From positions 90,051,848 to 90,115,847 of the forward strand of contig OZ035960.1 of NCBI GenBank assembly GCA_964034945.1: a stretch of DNA of 64,000 nucleotides. Reading direction: 5' to 3'. The stretch's first letter is position 1; each line of letters opens with the position of its first letter. The position numbers and the translations under genes were made by a program. The notes under the pieces are model-generated. The model was given only the letters and a program-made list of their open reading frames with translations. It searched no databases and was not told where the DNA came from. This DNA is from Chrysopilus asiliformis. Lineage: Eukaryota > Arthropoda > Insecta > Diptera > Rhagionidae. Positions 30,281 through 41,030 of this stretch are shown piece by piece.

Positions 30281-31849
30281 AAAAGCGCATTTGATTAAAA
30301 TTTATTAAAACAAATCCAGTAAAAATATGTTTTAAACCTCGAATCACGAGGGTTAAAAATAATTTGATTATCAATATGACTTTATAAACATACAGTTTTA
30401 AAGCCACAAAATAATTTCCATTATTTTTTAATTGAAACAACCACTTTAATGGCACGAACTCAGCCAACAATCCTTTGTAACCAATTTAATTACCACACAA
30501 AAAAAAACCCCCAGCAATGAATTAATAATGAATTTCATTAACATATCCCAGATAATAATTTAAATTTTAAATTTCAACCCCAGGGGAAATAATAAAAGCA
30601 TAACCATATAAGCATAATATATCACATCCCCATAAATTGGATTTTTCACACTGGGTATGTCATCGTCATTGTTAACCACTCTCCCTTTTCTATATTTTGA
30701 AAATATGGGGGTTTTTTTTGGCAGCACCGATTGTGGTCACATCGGAATAAAATTATGTGATGAAAAGAAAATTTATTTACCTATCGTTTCACTTAAAATT
30801 GACCACAAAAACCAGCGAAATTTCAAATTTCATTTCAGGCCATATTGTTGCAAATATAAAACGCCAGAAATAGCGTGAAACGTTTACGTGCACCACGATA
30901 ATGGTCACAATCAGAAATGAGCTTTTTATGTGAAATCCATTAAATTGGGGTTTTTATTCCTCTCAATTTCGATTTGAAATTCCCAATCGAATACATTTCG
31001 CCATTTTATTTGAACGCAAACTATTGAAATTTTTATCAATTTTATGAATACTTGCATTTTAAAAGGGTATTTGATTGGCGATAAGCAAAAAATTACATCG
31101 TTTGGAAAATTTACGCCATTTTCTTTATTGGTTCTATTTTCAGATTGGACAACTCGATTATTTTTTTTGAATTTTTAAAAATCCTTTGGTTCAATTAGTA
31201 GTAACAAAATTCTTGGTACTTGATTTTACTGAAACTTTTAGAAATTTTTAACTTTTCATTTTATACTTGAAAAGAACAAAACGCTTAATTGCAAAAATTT
31301 CAGAAAAGAAAATCCCCAAGAACAGCAAAAACATTCAACAAATCTTTAGAAAACTTGAAGGGTTTCCAATGAAAGAAAACCGATTCCTTCGTACGAAGGT
31401 GAAAATATTAACCCAGAAATATGATTTTCATTTCAGCCAAGTTTAATTTTACAAAGAAAGGGCGATTTCAGGTCACCCAACCAGACAAGAACAAAAATAA
31501 AGTAAATTAAAATCCACCCCGTCTTTTTAGAAAAGTAAACGTGTGTATTTTTGTGTAACTTCAACTTGAAAGGGTGTTTTTTTTTCGTAGACTTATTAAA
31601 AGTGTAAACCAAAACCGCATTTGTGTGTTTTCAGTCTAACCCCGATTCACACCGTCTGGAGCTAATTAAGTACAATAACCTCAATTTGTCTGTTTTCAAT
31701 ACATTTATGGCGGTTAGGAGAATTTCTTTTCTACAATTTAATCTTGACTTTGATTTTATGCGTGACCGTTTTTATTAAATTAACGATAATCCGCAGTTAT
31801 TCTGGGTGATAATTTACAAATCATAAATACTAGTTCTGTTTCTTCAGAT
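30281..31849. other. Intron, nothing recognised
   Basis: AT-rich, no terminal repeats or protein motifs found. Confidence 0.5.
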
Positions 31850-31985
31850 TAGTGAGAAGTGATTGTATTTAGACCACCCCTTGCCCTCTCTCCCATACAA
31901 ATGTAAAAGATTTTTGCGATTTTCTCGGAAACGGTTCATTTTTTTCCAAAAACAGCTTTTAAATGCATAAAACCGCGTCAAAATC
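31850..31985 (+). repeat. Possible family B fragment
   Basis: The CTCTCCCATACAAATG and CGATTTTCTCGGAAACGGTTC blocks resemble the middle of family B. Both ends are missing. Confidence 0.45.
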
Positions 31986-31991
31986 GGATAA

Positions 31992-32307
31992 GGCCTATGT
32001 TACACACGGCAACTTTAAACCGAGACACGATACAAAAAGTTGCTCGTTTGTGCTACACGCGGAGACAAGTTGCCAGAAATTTCTGTATATTACACAGTGA
32101 GTGTTTCATGTGTGTGTGAAGTTGGACGAACTGTCAAATCGCAAAAAAATTTCACGAACCCGTTCTTTGTGATTTTGTGCTTGTGTGCGTATTTCGTCGC
32201 CTTGTTTCTACTTTCGGAACTGGCGACATTAGCCACTGCTTCCCTCACTTCTCGCGCCTATACTTAAGAAAAGTCGCCGCATAAAGTTGCCCCGTGTAAT
32301 AGGGACC
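31992..32307. mobile_element. Harbinger-like MITE, 316 bp
   Basis: The ends GGCCTATGTTACACACGGCA and TGCCCCGTGTAATAGGGACC are imperfect inverses that continue through ACTTTA/TAAAGT. They are flanked by TAA (31989-31991, 32308-32310). Confidence 0.78.
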
Positions 32308-32450
32308 TAAGGCTTACTGGTAAAAGTCGATCTTACAATTATCGAACGAACACACACACATGCAGACATGTTGCGGATTCATTAAACTGAGTCGATGGGT
32401 GTATGTTCCGGCGGCGGTTTTTGGAGTGATTTAAATACCTTTCTTATAAA

Positions 32451-32995
32451 GGGTCTTTCAACAAGGAAATAACCATTTTGTATTTTAATAAAAACGCACC
32501 TCAAAACTTTTTTTATGATCTGGCAATGCTAAAATGTCAGTCAAGGTTTACATTTTTATCATGGTGAAGTTCACGAACGAGCAACGTTTGGGAATTATTA
32601 AAACTTACTACCGAAATTCTGGGTCGGTGGTCGCAATCGTGTAATCTCGAGAAATTAATGGCCATCTCGCTCATGCGATTTAACGCCGTTGGATTCCTTT
32701 TTATGGGGTTATGTTAAGTCGTTGGTTTATGCCAACAGGCCAACAACGTTAGAGGAGCTCAGGAACAATATCGAACGCGAAATTGACAACGTTCCGGCCG
32801 ATATCTGTGGAAGAATGGTGGAAAATTGGCTCCAAAAAATCAATCAGCAAACGTGCTCGCGGTGGCCATATGAACGACATCGAATTTCATATTTAAATAT
32901 AATATGTCCACTACACCTGGAATAAATTTCACCCCGATATCTCAATTATTCTGTGTTTTATTTAAATACAAAATTGTTATGTCCTTATTGAAAGA
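32451..32995 (+). mobile_element. mariner-type (DUF4817) element, internally deleted
   Basis: Inverted termini of about 40 bp: TCTTTCAACAAGGAAATAAC on the left and GTTATGTCCTTATTGAAAGA on the right, continuing through CATTTTGTATTTTAATAAAA. TA-type target suspected, edges approximate. About 545 bp long instead of ~1.3 kb. It carries both ends of a transposase gene. Confidence 0.8.
32562..32923 (+). pseudogene. mariner-type transposase remnant
   Basis: The N-terminal piece MVKFTNEQRLGIIKTYYRN (helix-turn-helix start) is joined by deletion to the C-terminal piece CDLTPLDSFLWGYVKSLVYA, then NRPTTLEELRNNIEREID and MVENWLQKI. The Asp of the CDLTPLD box is the third catalytic residue; the first two are deleted. 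Near the end a single-base frame slip hides the usual RGGHM...IEFHI terminus. Same DUF4817-type lineage as the foldback at 10149-10718, but a different element. Confidence 0.82.
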
Positions 32996-33029
32996 TATAA
33001 AAAAGGTAAAAACATTGTTTTCCACAAAG

Positions 33030-33500
33030 TAAAGGCCGGAATACAATTGGCCCGACAGAACATATACGGTCACAGATTATGGGTACAATGCCGCCCTCCA
33101 TATACAATTGCGCACACTTTGTTCTAAATCTCATTTGTTTTTCATTTGATTTTGACAATGGGACGGTGTGCCACATATAACATTTTTTGTTACCAATTAT
33201 CATACATAATAGGAATGTGAATCTAAGCAACACAGCATACGAATCGTATTTCCTAATACTTTCTTTAATTCCCTCTTGAGTGTCGAAATTTAGATGTTAT
33301 GACGTCCCCATAAGATTTAATTTTGAATCAACCATGCAATTTTGTCGGCGAGCTGACCGACAAAAGTTAAATTCGACTCAACTTTTAACGACGACAATGT
33401 TGGTTGGATTGATTGAATATAGAAGGATAGATTGTTGTGAGTTTAAAATCTGAAATGTCGCCGTAAATGTTGTGTCGGGCCAATCGTGTTTTGCGCTTAA
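33030..33500 (-). mobile_element. TIR element family D copy 2, uninterrupted
   Basis: Inverted relative to copy 1 (11577-13288). The ends are TAAAGGCCGGAATACAATTG and GGGCCAATCGTGTTTTGCGC. It shows single copies of the SINE target AATTGGTAAC and of the stretch into which the hAT went, so it is the empty-site control. Confidence 0.78.
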
Positions 33501-34566
33501 TGAGATTTGACCCCAGCATTTTCAGTACGCAAATGAAAAATAGTTTTTTAAAGCATAGTAAGTCATTTAAAATAGAATCGGAATTGTTCTTCTTACATTA
33601 AACACCAATAAAAAATATCAAACAAGTTATGCTCGCAGTGCACAATGTACCAACATCTATCGCTCAATATCTGGAAACATAAAAACATAAACTTTAGCAG
33701 ATAAATTCCTCAATCCTGACAACAATCTTGCCGAATCCACAGAGAACACAAAATGCGAGTGATATGTAACAAAAACCAGAGGAAACTGTAAAGAGACCAT
33801 GAAGGACTTTTCTTTTCTATATCAAACAAAAAAAAACCTTCAACAAAAGGGCACTAAATCTGCCAAGAACATGTCTATAAAACGCAAACACAATACTAAC
33901 AGTATAATAAAATTGCCATTTTAATAGGCTTCACTCTACCAGCTTAATCGATATCTTCACGACTACAGGCAAGGCCAGACCAGTTTAGGATTTACTCCTT
34001 GAAGAATCCTAGCTTGAAGGATCTGGGCACCATTTCATCTATATATCACCCATTAAATTTGATCCCACCCATTGAAGAGTTCTCTCTCTGTGCGAAAAGT
34101 TTTTTTCCTTTTTCATCAACGAACCGAAGATAAACACACGCTGACTGACTGCAAGGACTCTAGTAGTGTCCTTGGAATGAATCGAGCGAAAAAAAAAATC
34201 CAACCACAAAATCATTTTACGGATCATTAAGGTGGTTTATGTAACACTCATAAAATCACATAAATTCGATCCTAACCGTTGTCGTGTTGTTACAGAATTG
34301 CGAGTGACGACGAAAGTTTTGCAAAGAAAAAAATCCTTTCTTCCTTCAACAAAACCCACATTTTATCTGTAAAGTATAAACTATTGCAGGCCTGAATGAA
34401 AAAAGGGTTATTTGTTACATTTTGTGCTCATCATTTCGGCGTGTTTGTTATCAAATTGATATTACGCCTAATTTGCAGATTACCGATTCAATTATTATTT
34501 TATGTTTTTACTACTTTTTGATTAAGGTTTAACTAATTTGCTGTGATATTTTTTTTGTTATTCTAG
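33501..34566. other. Intron end before Dys exon
   Basis: No element recognised. The branch/pyrimidine region ends ATATTTTTTTTGTTATTCTAG at 34566. Confidence 0.6.
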
Positions 34567-34690
34567 GACGATCATAAAGCATTCCGACGCCAGTTGGAAG
34601 ATAAACGACCGGTCGTCGAGAGTAATTTGCTGAGCGGACGTCAGTATGTCGCTAGTGAACCACCTGTTTCTGATACCAGTGATACTGAAG
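34567..34690 (+). CDS. Dystrophin exon (spectrin repeat, helix B/C)
   Basis: 124-bp internal exon continuing the spectrin repeat begun at 7806. The acceptor is GTTATTCTAG|GAC, the donor GAAG|GTAAATT; entry phase 0, exit phase 1. It encodes DDHKAFRRQLEDKRPVVESN, then LLSGRQYVASEPP and an acidic/serine stretch VSDTSDTE. The DDHKAFRRQL block corresponds to the NDVHRAFKREL block of vertebrate dystrophin repeat 23; both follow the QKQ at the end of the previous exon, which confirms that no exon is missing between them. A piggyBac-like MITE begins only 29 bp past the donor. Confidence 0.93.
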
Positions 34691-34719
34691 GTAAATTTTA
34701 AGAAGAAAATTATTTTTAA

Positions 34720-35038
34720 CACATTGACTGCCACCATTGACGCGAAAAAATCGGGTTTTAGAGGCCAGTAGACTTTTTTAATAAATTTCCTTGAAATGAT
34801 GTAATTTTTATGTATTTCCGAGATATACCTACCGCTTCCACATTGGACTCGGATAATTCACAGGCCAAATATCAAAAAATAAGTTTTATACAGTTTTATA
34901 AGTTTTATACAGTACATCCAAAACTGTACCATTCTGCTTATACTAAAGTACAGTGCTGTAAGACCACATTTGTCTCACACGACCTGAGAAGCCCATTTGA
35001 ATGTGAGACCGCGTCCGCCTCACATGGCAGTCTACGTG
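34720..35038. mobile_element. piggyBac-like MITE, 319 bp, 29 bp from a splice donor
   Basis: The ends CACATTGACTGCCACCA and TCACATGGCAGTCTACGTG are imperfect inverses flanked by TTAA (34716-34719, 35039-35042). GTGAGACCGCGTCCGCCTCAC forms an inner palindrome. Confidence 0.78.
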
Positions 35039-35045
35039 TTAAAAA

Positions 35046-35560
35046 AAATTAGTAAATAGATTTCAATAAAATAGGACATATATTTAAACTATTATTCTAG
35101 GACGTAACTGTTTCTGTTGTGGAGAATTTCTTAAAAAAAACTAAACTGTGTTAAACGGTTTAAAAACCCGAAAATTTAAATTTTCTAAGACGATTAACAT
35201 CACAATTCCATTTCTTGTTTGTATGCAAAAAAGTGCAAGAATTTCTTACCTCAGATTTAAAGAAATTTCTGTAGTTTTTTTGGTAAGGCATTTCATATTT
35301 CCAGTATTTTTTTTTTCAATGGTTTAGCGGTTTTCGGATTAGGTGAAAGGACAGAAGCCTCGATGTTCTTATTTTTAACCGACTTCCAAAAAGGAAAAGG
35401 TTCTCAATTCGACCTGAATATTTTTTTAATGTTTGCTCAAGCCTAACTTTTTACTGGGTAGACCGATTTTGTTCGTCCCAAAGAGAAAGTTGTAGAGAAA
35501 GTTCCTGCTTGGGCACCACTGCAAATTTATACCCGTGGCGCTATGCTTTCATACCCCCTC
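35046..35560. other. Intron with an ACCGACTTCCAAAAAGG repeat fragment
   Basis: At about 35378-35415 the text TTTAACCGACTTCCAAAAAG followed by GTTCTCAATTCGACC resembles a dispersed insect repeat. It leads into the tandem at 35563. No gene. Confidence 0.5.
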
Positions 35561-35562
35561 GC

Positions 35563-35845
35563 CTGCTATATTCTACATCGCTTGAGATATCGAGCTGAAA
35601 TTTTTTGTGTTGTGTTCATTACAATGCCAGGAAGGATATTTTACATACTTCCCCCCTGTTGACCCACCCCCTCAAATCCCCTCTCCCGCTGGATTCTACA
35701 TCGTTCGTGATATCGAGTTGAAATTTTTTGTGTTGTGTTCAGCACAGCACCAGGAAGGTTCTTTTATATATTTCCCCTCTGTCGACCTACCACCTTAAAC
35801 CCCTCCCCTGCTAGATTCTACATCGCTTGAGAAATCGAGTTGAAA
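35563..35845 (+). repeat. ~122-bp tandem repeat, about 2.3 units
   Basis: CTACATCG(C/T)T(T/C)G(A/T)GA(T/A)ATCGAG recurs at 35573, 35696 and 35818 (periods 123 and 122). Between them come GAAATTTTTTGTGTTGTGTTC and CAGGAAGG plus a pyrimidine-rich CCCCTCCCC stretch. Confidence 0.85.
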
Positions 35846-37801
35846 ATGTTTTAGGTGAAAATTCGCTTACTGAGTCCAGAAACAAAAAATTCGCAAAAAA
35901 AAATCAGTTTGGGAACATTTACTGTTACATATATGTAACATTAGTCACGAATAGGTTTAAAGTCGGGCTGTTTTGTGAGATGCAAAAAAAAGCCCCAAAT
36001 AATGAAAGGGATGAGTTCATTTTTGATCAACTGTCGAATCATCCCGCAATTTTGCCTCATATAACATTTTCATCAATGTTTTGATTTTTTCAAAAAACTA
36101 ATTTTTTGACAATTTTCCAGTTTTCCATTTGGTGAGTTTGGTTTTCGGCGACCTCAGTATGGATGTAAATCAATTACTTTCTCGCAACTTGTACCTGCAC
36201 TGTTTTTTTGATATTCTAAACCGTATTTTAGGGAAATTCTTGATTTCCACAAGGATTTAATCAAAAATTAAATCTAAGTTACAAGCTTCCCCAAGCTTAA
36301 ACTCAAACACCACTCGACCAATCATCCCGCAATTTTGCCTGGTTTTTTTTTTTTTGAGTAAGAGTTCCATTGGAAAATGCTTCACATTTTTTTTTGTGGC
36401 GCTTCAGGAACAGTTGTGCTGCTCGGATTAACTCGAGTGTGCATATTTATCGATTGGCGGCCTTTTGAGTTAGACTATTTACGATAAATACTGAAAGATA
36501 TTGAAAAAATAAAAAATGAATACAACATGAAAATTTTTAAAACATTTTTTCACTTTCTCTCGAGTTAATTCGAGTGTGTTTGTTAAAAGCACTCCAGTAT
36601 GATATTTCTAGATTGTTGAAAACATTTCTACAATTTCAAATCAAAATATGTGAATTTCTCCCATTTGCTCAGCTGTATGTCAACCAGTTCGCACAGGACA
36701 GCCGTTTTTGCCAAAACTAAGGCTCCGTTTACATCTGATACATTATTTCGTGAATTTTATTCTGTGACACTGAATTCAAGTCTCACAACTGTTTACATTA
36801 CGACAAAAAGGGAATATTTGAATAACACTCAAGCTCGTTCATACTTTCAAAAGTAACATCGCACCTTAGACACAAAAAAATTATATTTTTTCATTGAAAA
36901 AAAAATAATATTTTTTCATTGATTAAATTAAATTCGCGAAAAAAATTCTGAATAAAATTCGTGGAAATAATCCAATGCATATCCATTGTTCAAAATAATC
37001 AAAACAATTTTCGTTCTTCCGGTTCTGAATTTAAAAAAAAAATCATTGAAACTACTTATCTTTCTATCTCAAATTCTTTGCACAAGGGAACTGTTTGGGG
37101 TGACACTCCCAGATCCGATTGAAACATTTATGTCTAAAAACGTGTCCGTTTTAATAATTTTTGGCATCAATATTCCTGCTAATGAAAAACAAATTTGTAC
37201 CAAATTTCAAGTTTTTAGCTCCATTGGTTCAATATAAATAACCTTAAATATTTGATGTGGGTGAGGGCTTCATACCTCTCTATCTCCGAAACGGGGAAGA
37301 TCGAGGGTTGATCCTTCAAGCCGGATTCTTAATTTTTGATCAACTGTCGAATAAAACAGGTTTCAATAAGACCAATAGTTTCCTTGATAGTCTCAAAGTA
37401 TTAAAAGTATGTATTGTCAAAATATTTGCAAATGTCAAAAAATTTTCACAAGTTGTTAATTGGAATAAATCTACAAGAGATCTTTTTTTTAAGAAAGTCA
37501 AATTCCTATCAAGAAATTTGAATCCACAAATTCGACTCTACACTCTGCAAAAAAGTTGTGTTAAAAAATATAGCAAAAAAGAAAAGATACTTCCTGGTTG
37601 AACCCTTTTTTCCAAGTGACTGAGCAAAAGGTGCCCTAAACACAAATTCAACTTCCTTGACTAAGCATTCACTGACCTCAAACAGAGAGAGCCAAAAACA
37701 AACAATAAAAACGTGTCTTAATTAGTGTTAATTTTAGATTTTATTTATGTCTCAATTCATGTATTTTTTTGCCTTCATTTTCCTCCTTTTTAAAATTCCA
37801 G
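35846..37801. other. Rest of the 3.1-kb Dys intron
   Basis: Contains TTTTTGATCAACTGTCGAAT twice (about 36020 and 37340) and two ATCATCCCGCAATTTTGCCT blocks (about 36041 and 36323), so some unnamed repeat is present. No gene. Ends with CTCCTTTTTAAAATTCCAG. Confidence 0.55.
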
Positions 37802-37956
37802 CCATCGACACCGACTCGAGATATCTTTCAGCAGAGGAGCAGAGCCGTGAACTGACGCGGAGCATTCGCCGGGAAGTTGCTAAACTATCGGAGCAATGGA
37901 ACAATTTGATTGATCGATCGGATCATTGGAAACATCGTCTGGACGAGTACATGACG
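37802..37956 (+). CDS. Dystrophin exon (end of spectrin repeat)
   Basis: 155-bp internal exon. The acceptor is AAAATTCCAG|CC, the donor ATGACG|GTGAGT; entry phase 1, exit phase 0. The joined codon gives A, then IDTDSRYLSAEEQ, SRELTRSIRREVAKLSEQWN and NLIDRSDHWKHRLDEYMT. The Trp in LSEQW is the conserved helix C tryptophan. HWKHRLDE begins the linker helix to the next repeat, as WQRKIDE does in vertebrate repeat 24. The next exon lies beyond the window or was not recognised in the 26 kb that follow. Confidence 0.93.
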
Positions 37957-39164
37957 GTGAGTACACATTGAACAAGATCTCAATCCCAAACATAAATTGC
38001 AGCATTAATTAAACAACTTGTTGGTTGATTCAAACTTGCGCTTCGATTCCAGTTCGTTTACGGAGTTGGGTTGAGGTGTGAAATGTGCAACCATCGGTAG
38101 TGGAATATAGTTTGGAAAATGCAATCCACTACTACTCAGGAACCGAAAAAATTTCTGTTCTTTTAAACAATTTTCAACCCGCATTTGCTGTTTTTCCGAG
38201 GTGTACGGAGAAACAGCAATCAGGAAGAAAAATTCTGTGGAATCGCCCAGCAAACAGGGCGAAAACAGGACCCAAAGTCGAAGGGTGTTTCCGCACAAGA
38301 GCAATTGAAGTCATTAGGGTCGGGTTAGGTCTTAATTGAAACGACATGACAAGTTCTTATTTGGATACTTTGCCAGCTAATTAAGAGGCAGGGCACGTCT
38401 TTAAGAACGGTGGTAATTAATTTTATTGGAGGAAATTGGCTCGCCAGCCAACCTAACTAGACGCTAGTCACTTTGACTACATCCATCCATCCATCCATAA
38501 TAGACCTGACTTTATTCGGTTATATAGCATTAAATTGCTATCCAGTCTGTGTTGGGCTTGGGCTGGCTTTTTTTTTAGCAAGGGGTCGTCGTCATTTCGG
38601 GGTGTTTTAATGATTTTTATGCTCTTTATGTTGTTGTTGGTGTTTAGATAAAATCGCTTTTCGCTCAATAGAAAATTATCTCAACATAATTTATCGGTTT
38701 TCGAAAACAAGAGGAAAAACAATTCGTCAATTGGGTCAAAGTTTGTCGATTAAGTTTTTATTCACTTGCAACATAATATCCACAATTTTATTAAGTGATT
38801 TTTTTTTCTCCGCTTTTGTGGTATTATGAGAGTTTGAATGCTGGTTTGTTGAAAGTCTTTTTTTTAATTGGAACTTTGCGTTTTTATCAATGCTAAGCAG
38901 AAAATCATTTTAGAGAGACAATCAATTAATTAATGGTATTTATGTTGATAGTAAATATGATTGTATTGATTTTAAATTGCAATGCATAATCATCACAAAG
39001 ACTTTATAAAGTGGAAAATTTATTTATCTACCCTCATTATAAATTAAAATTAGTTGGTATTTGGTAGAATTGATTTTCGATGTGATTGTTTTTCGCTGAT
39101 CTACAAAATTTTTAATAAAAGTTGCAACAATGGAAATCCAATAAAAAATAGTTTAAGATTTTTT
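37957..39164. other. Start of the next Dys intron
   Basis: No gene. A short (CATC)n tract lies at 38480-38498. The 99- and 84-codon frames at 38005-38339 overlap on opposite strands and match nothing known. Confidence 0.55.
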
Positions 39165-41030
39165 TTCTTTCCTTTACGTAGTATAATAAAATATTGTATT
39201 TATGAAACATTTTGACCTCTTAATTTTGCATAAAAACATTTCCAGGGCGCTCCTGAGTCGGTTGAAGCATTATTACAAAAATGTCTTTCTGTCTGTTAGT
39301 CTGTTAGTCTGTTAGTCTGTTAGTCTGTTAGTCTGTTAGTCTGTTAGTCTGTTAGTCTGTTAGTCTGTTAGTCTGTTAGTCTGTTAGTCTGTTAGTCTGT
39401 TAGTCTGTTAGTCTGTTAGTCTGTTAGTCTGTTAGTCTGTTAGTCTGTTAGTCTGTTAGTCTGTTAGTCTGTTAGTCTGTTAGTCTGTTAGTCTGTTAGT
39501 CTGTTAGTCTGTTAGTCTGTTAGTCTGTTAGTCTGTTAGTCTGTTAGTCTGTTAGTCTGTTAGTCTGTTAGTCTGTTAGTCTGTTAGTCTGTTAGTCTGT
39601 TAGTCTGTTAGTCTGTTAGTCTGTTAGTCTGTTAGTCTGTTAGTCTGTTAGTCTGTTAGTCTGTTAGTCTGTTAGTCTGTTAGTCTGTTAGTCTGTTAGT
39701 CTGTTAGTCTGTTAGTCTGTTAGTCTGTTAGTCTGTTAGTCTGTTAGTATGTTAGTATGTTAGTCTGTTAGTCTGTTAGTCTGTTAGTCTGTTAGTCTGT
39801 TAGTCTGTTAGTCTGTTAGTCTGTTAGTCTGTTAGTCTGTTAGTCTGTTAGTCTGTTAGTCTGTTAGTCTGTTAGTCTGTTAGTCTGTTAGTCTGTTAGT
39901 CTGTTAGTCTGTTAGTCTGTTAGTCTGTTAGTCTGTTAGTCTGTTAGTCTGTTAGTCTGTTAGTCTGTTAGTCTGTTAGTCTGTTAGTCTGTTAGTCTGT
40001 TAGTCTGTTAGTCTGTTAGTCTGTTAGTCTGTTAGTCTGTTAGTCTGTTAGTCTGTTAGTCTGTTAGTCTGTTAGTCTGTTAGTCTGTTAGTCTGTTAGT
40101 CTGTTAGTCTGTTAGTCTGTTAGTCTGTTAGTCTGTTAGTCTGTTAGTCTGTTAGTCTGTTAGTCTGTTAGTCTGTTAGTCTGTTAGTCTGTTAGTCTGT
40201 TAGTCTGTTAGTCTGTTAGTCTGTTAGTCTGTTAGTCTGTTAGTCTGTTAGTCTGTTAGTATGTTAGTATGTTAGTCTGTTAGTCTGTTAGTCTGTTAGT
40301 CTGTTAGTCTGTTAGTCTGTTAGTCTGTTAGTCTGTTAGTCTGTTAGTCTGTTAGTCTGTCAGTCTATCAGTCTGTGTACAAGATTTCTCGAAAAGTAAT
40401 AGAGCTAGAGCCACGAAATTTTACAGTCATGTTTGGTCCTGAAATGGGACAATCCGGGAAATCCGTCCGTTCCGTTAATCGGAAGTAACGAAAATGGCGG
40501 CTTTTGCGCGTTTTTTAGTAGTCTTCTGTATAACACAAGTTGGAGACTATAAAATTTTCCACAACTCTGTATTCCACGAGAACTCCGTACCTCAAGCCGT
40601 TATCGAGATATACCATTATTTAAAACAAATAGTTTTTGAAGGTTATCTTCAAAAATAACGGGTTTTCTAGTGGTTTATTGTATAAAATTATTTGAACAGA
40701 ATAAGGTTTGCCATAATTTTGTTTGTTACCGTCATGCAATATCTTTTACCGTTATCGAGATATTATCATTAAAATTTTAAAAAAATATTTGCGAATTGTT
40801 TGCAAACTAACGGTAAAAAAGGTATTAAAATTCTCGCAAACTAAAGGTATTAAAATTCTCTACATTTTTGCCTTTTGCCGTAAATCGAGATCTTTTACCG
40901 TTATCGAGATATTCTAGATTTTGTAAAATAAAAATTCATATTTTTCTGTAAACTAATATTTTATTCGGCCGGTAAATTATATAGAAACGTAGATTTTATA
41001 TAAGAAAGTCATGTGCTTTTCGCATCAGAT
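39165..41030 (+). mobile_element. Repeat family C copy 1 with expanded satellite core
   Basis: Left side CTTTACGTAGTATAATAAA, right side AACGTAGATTTTATATAAG then AAAGTCATGTG. Between them are a ~1.08-kb 8-bp array and the blocks CAAGCCGTTATCGAGATATA and TACCGTTATCGAGATATT. A minus copy without the array is at 62291-63526. Architecture like the GTCY-bearing families, with a different core unit. Confidence 0.65.
39291..40374 (+). repeat. (GTTAGTCT)n array, about 135 units
   Basis: Almost perfect 8-bp unit. It is flanked by CTTTCTGTCT on the left and GTCAGTCTATCAGTCTGTG on the right, which look like decayed units. Only two places deviate: a pair of GTTAGTAT units at 39743-39758 and an identical pair at 40255-40270, exactly 512 bp (64 units) apart. 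Confidence 0.95.

Noticed and set aside
7957..34566. Internal promoter for a short dystrophin isoform
   Set aside because: Short isoforms start in this part of the gene in other animals, but I found no alternative first exon with a start codon and donor in the right phase.
39291..40374. Repeat array as CRISPR, or as telomere-type sequence
   Set aside because: There are no spacers, the unit is a contiguous 8-mer, and GTTAGTCT is not the insect telomere unit TTAGG. The host is a eukaryotic intron.
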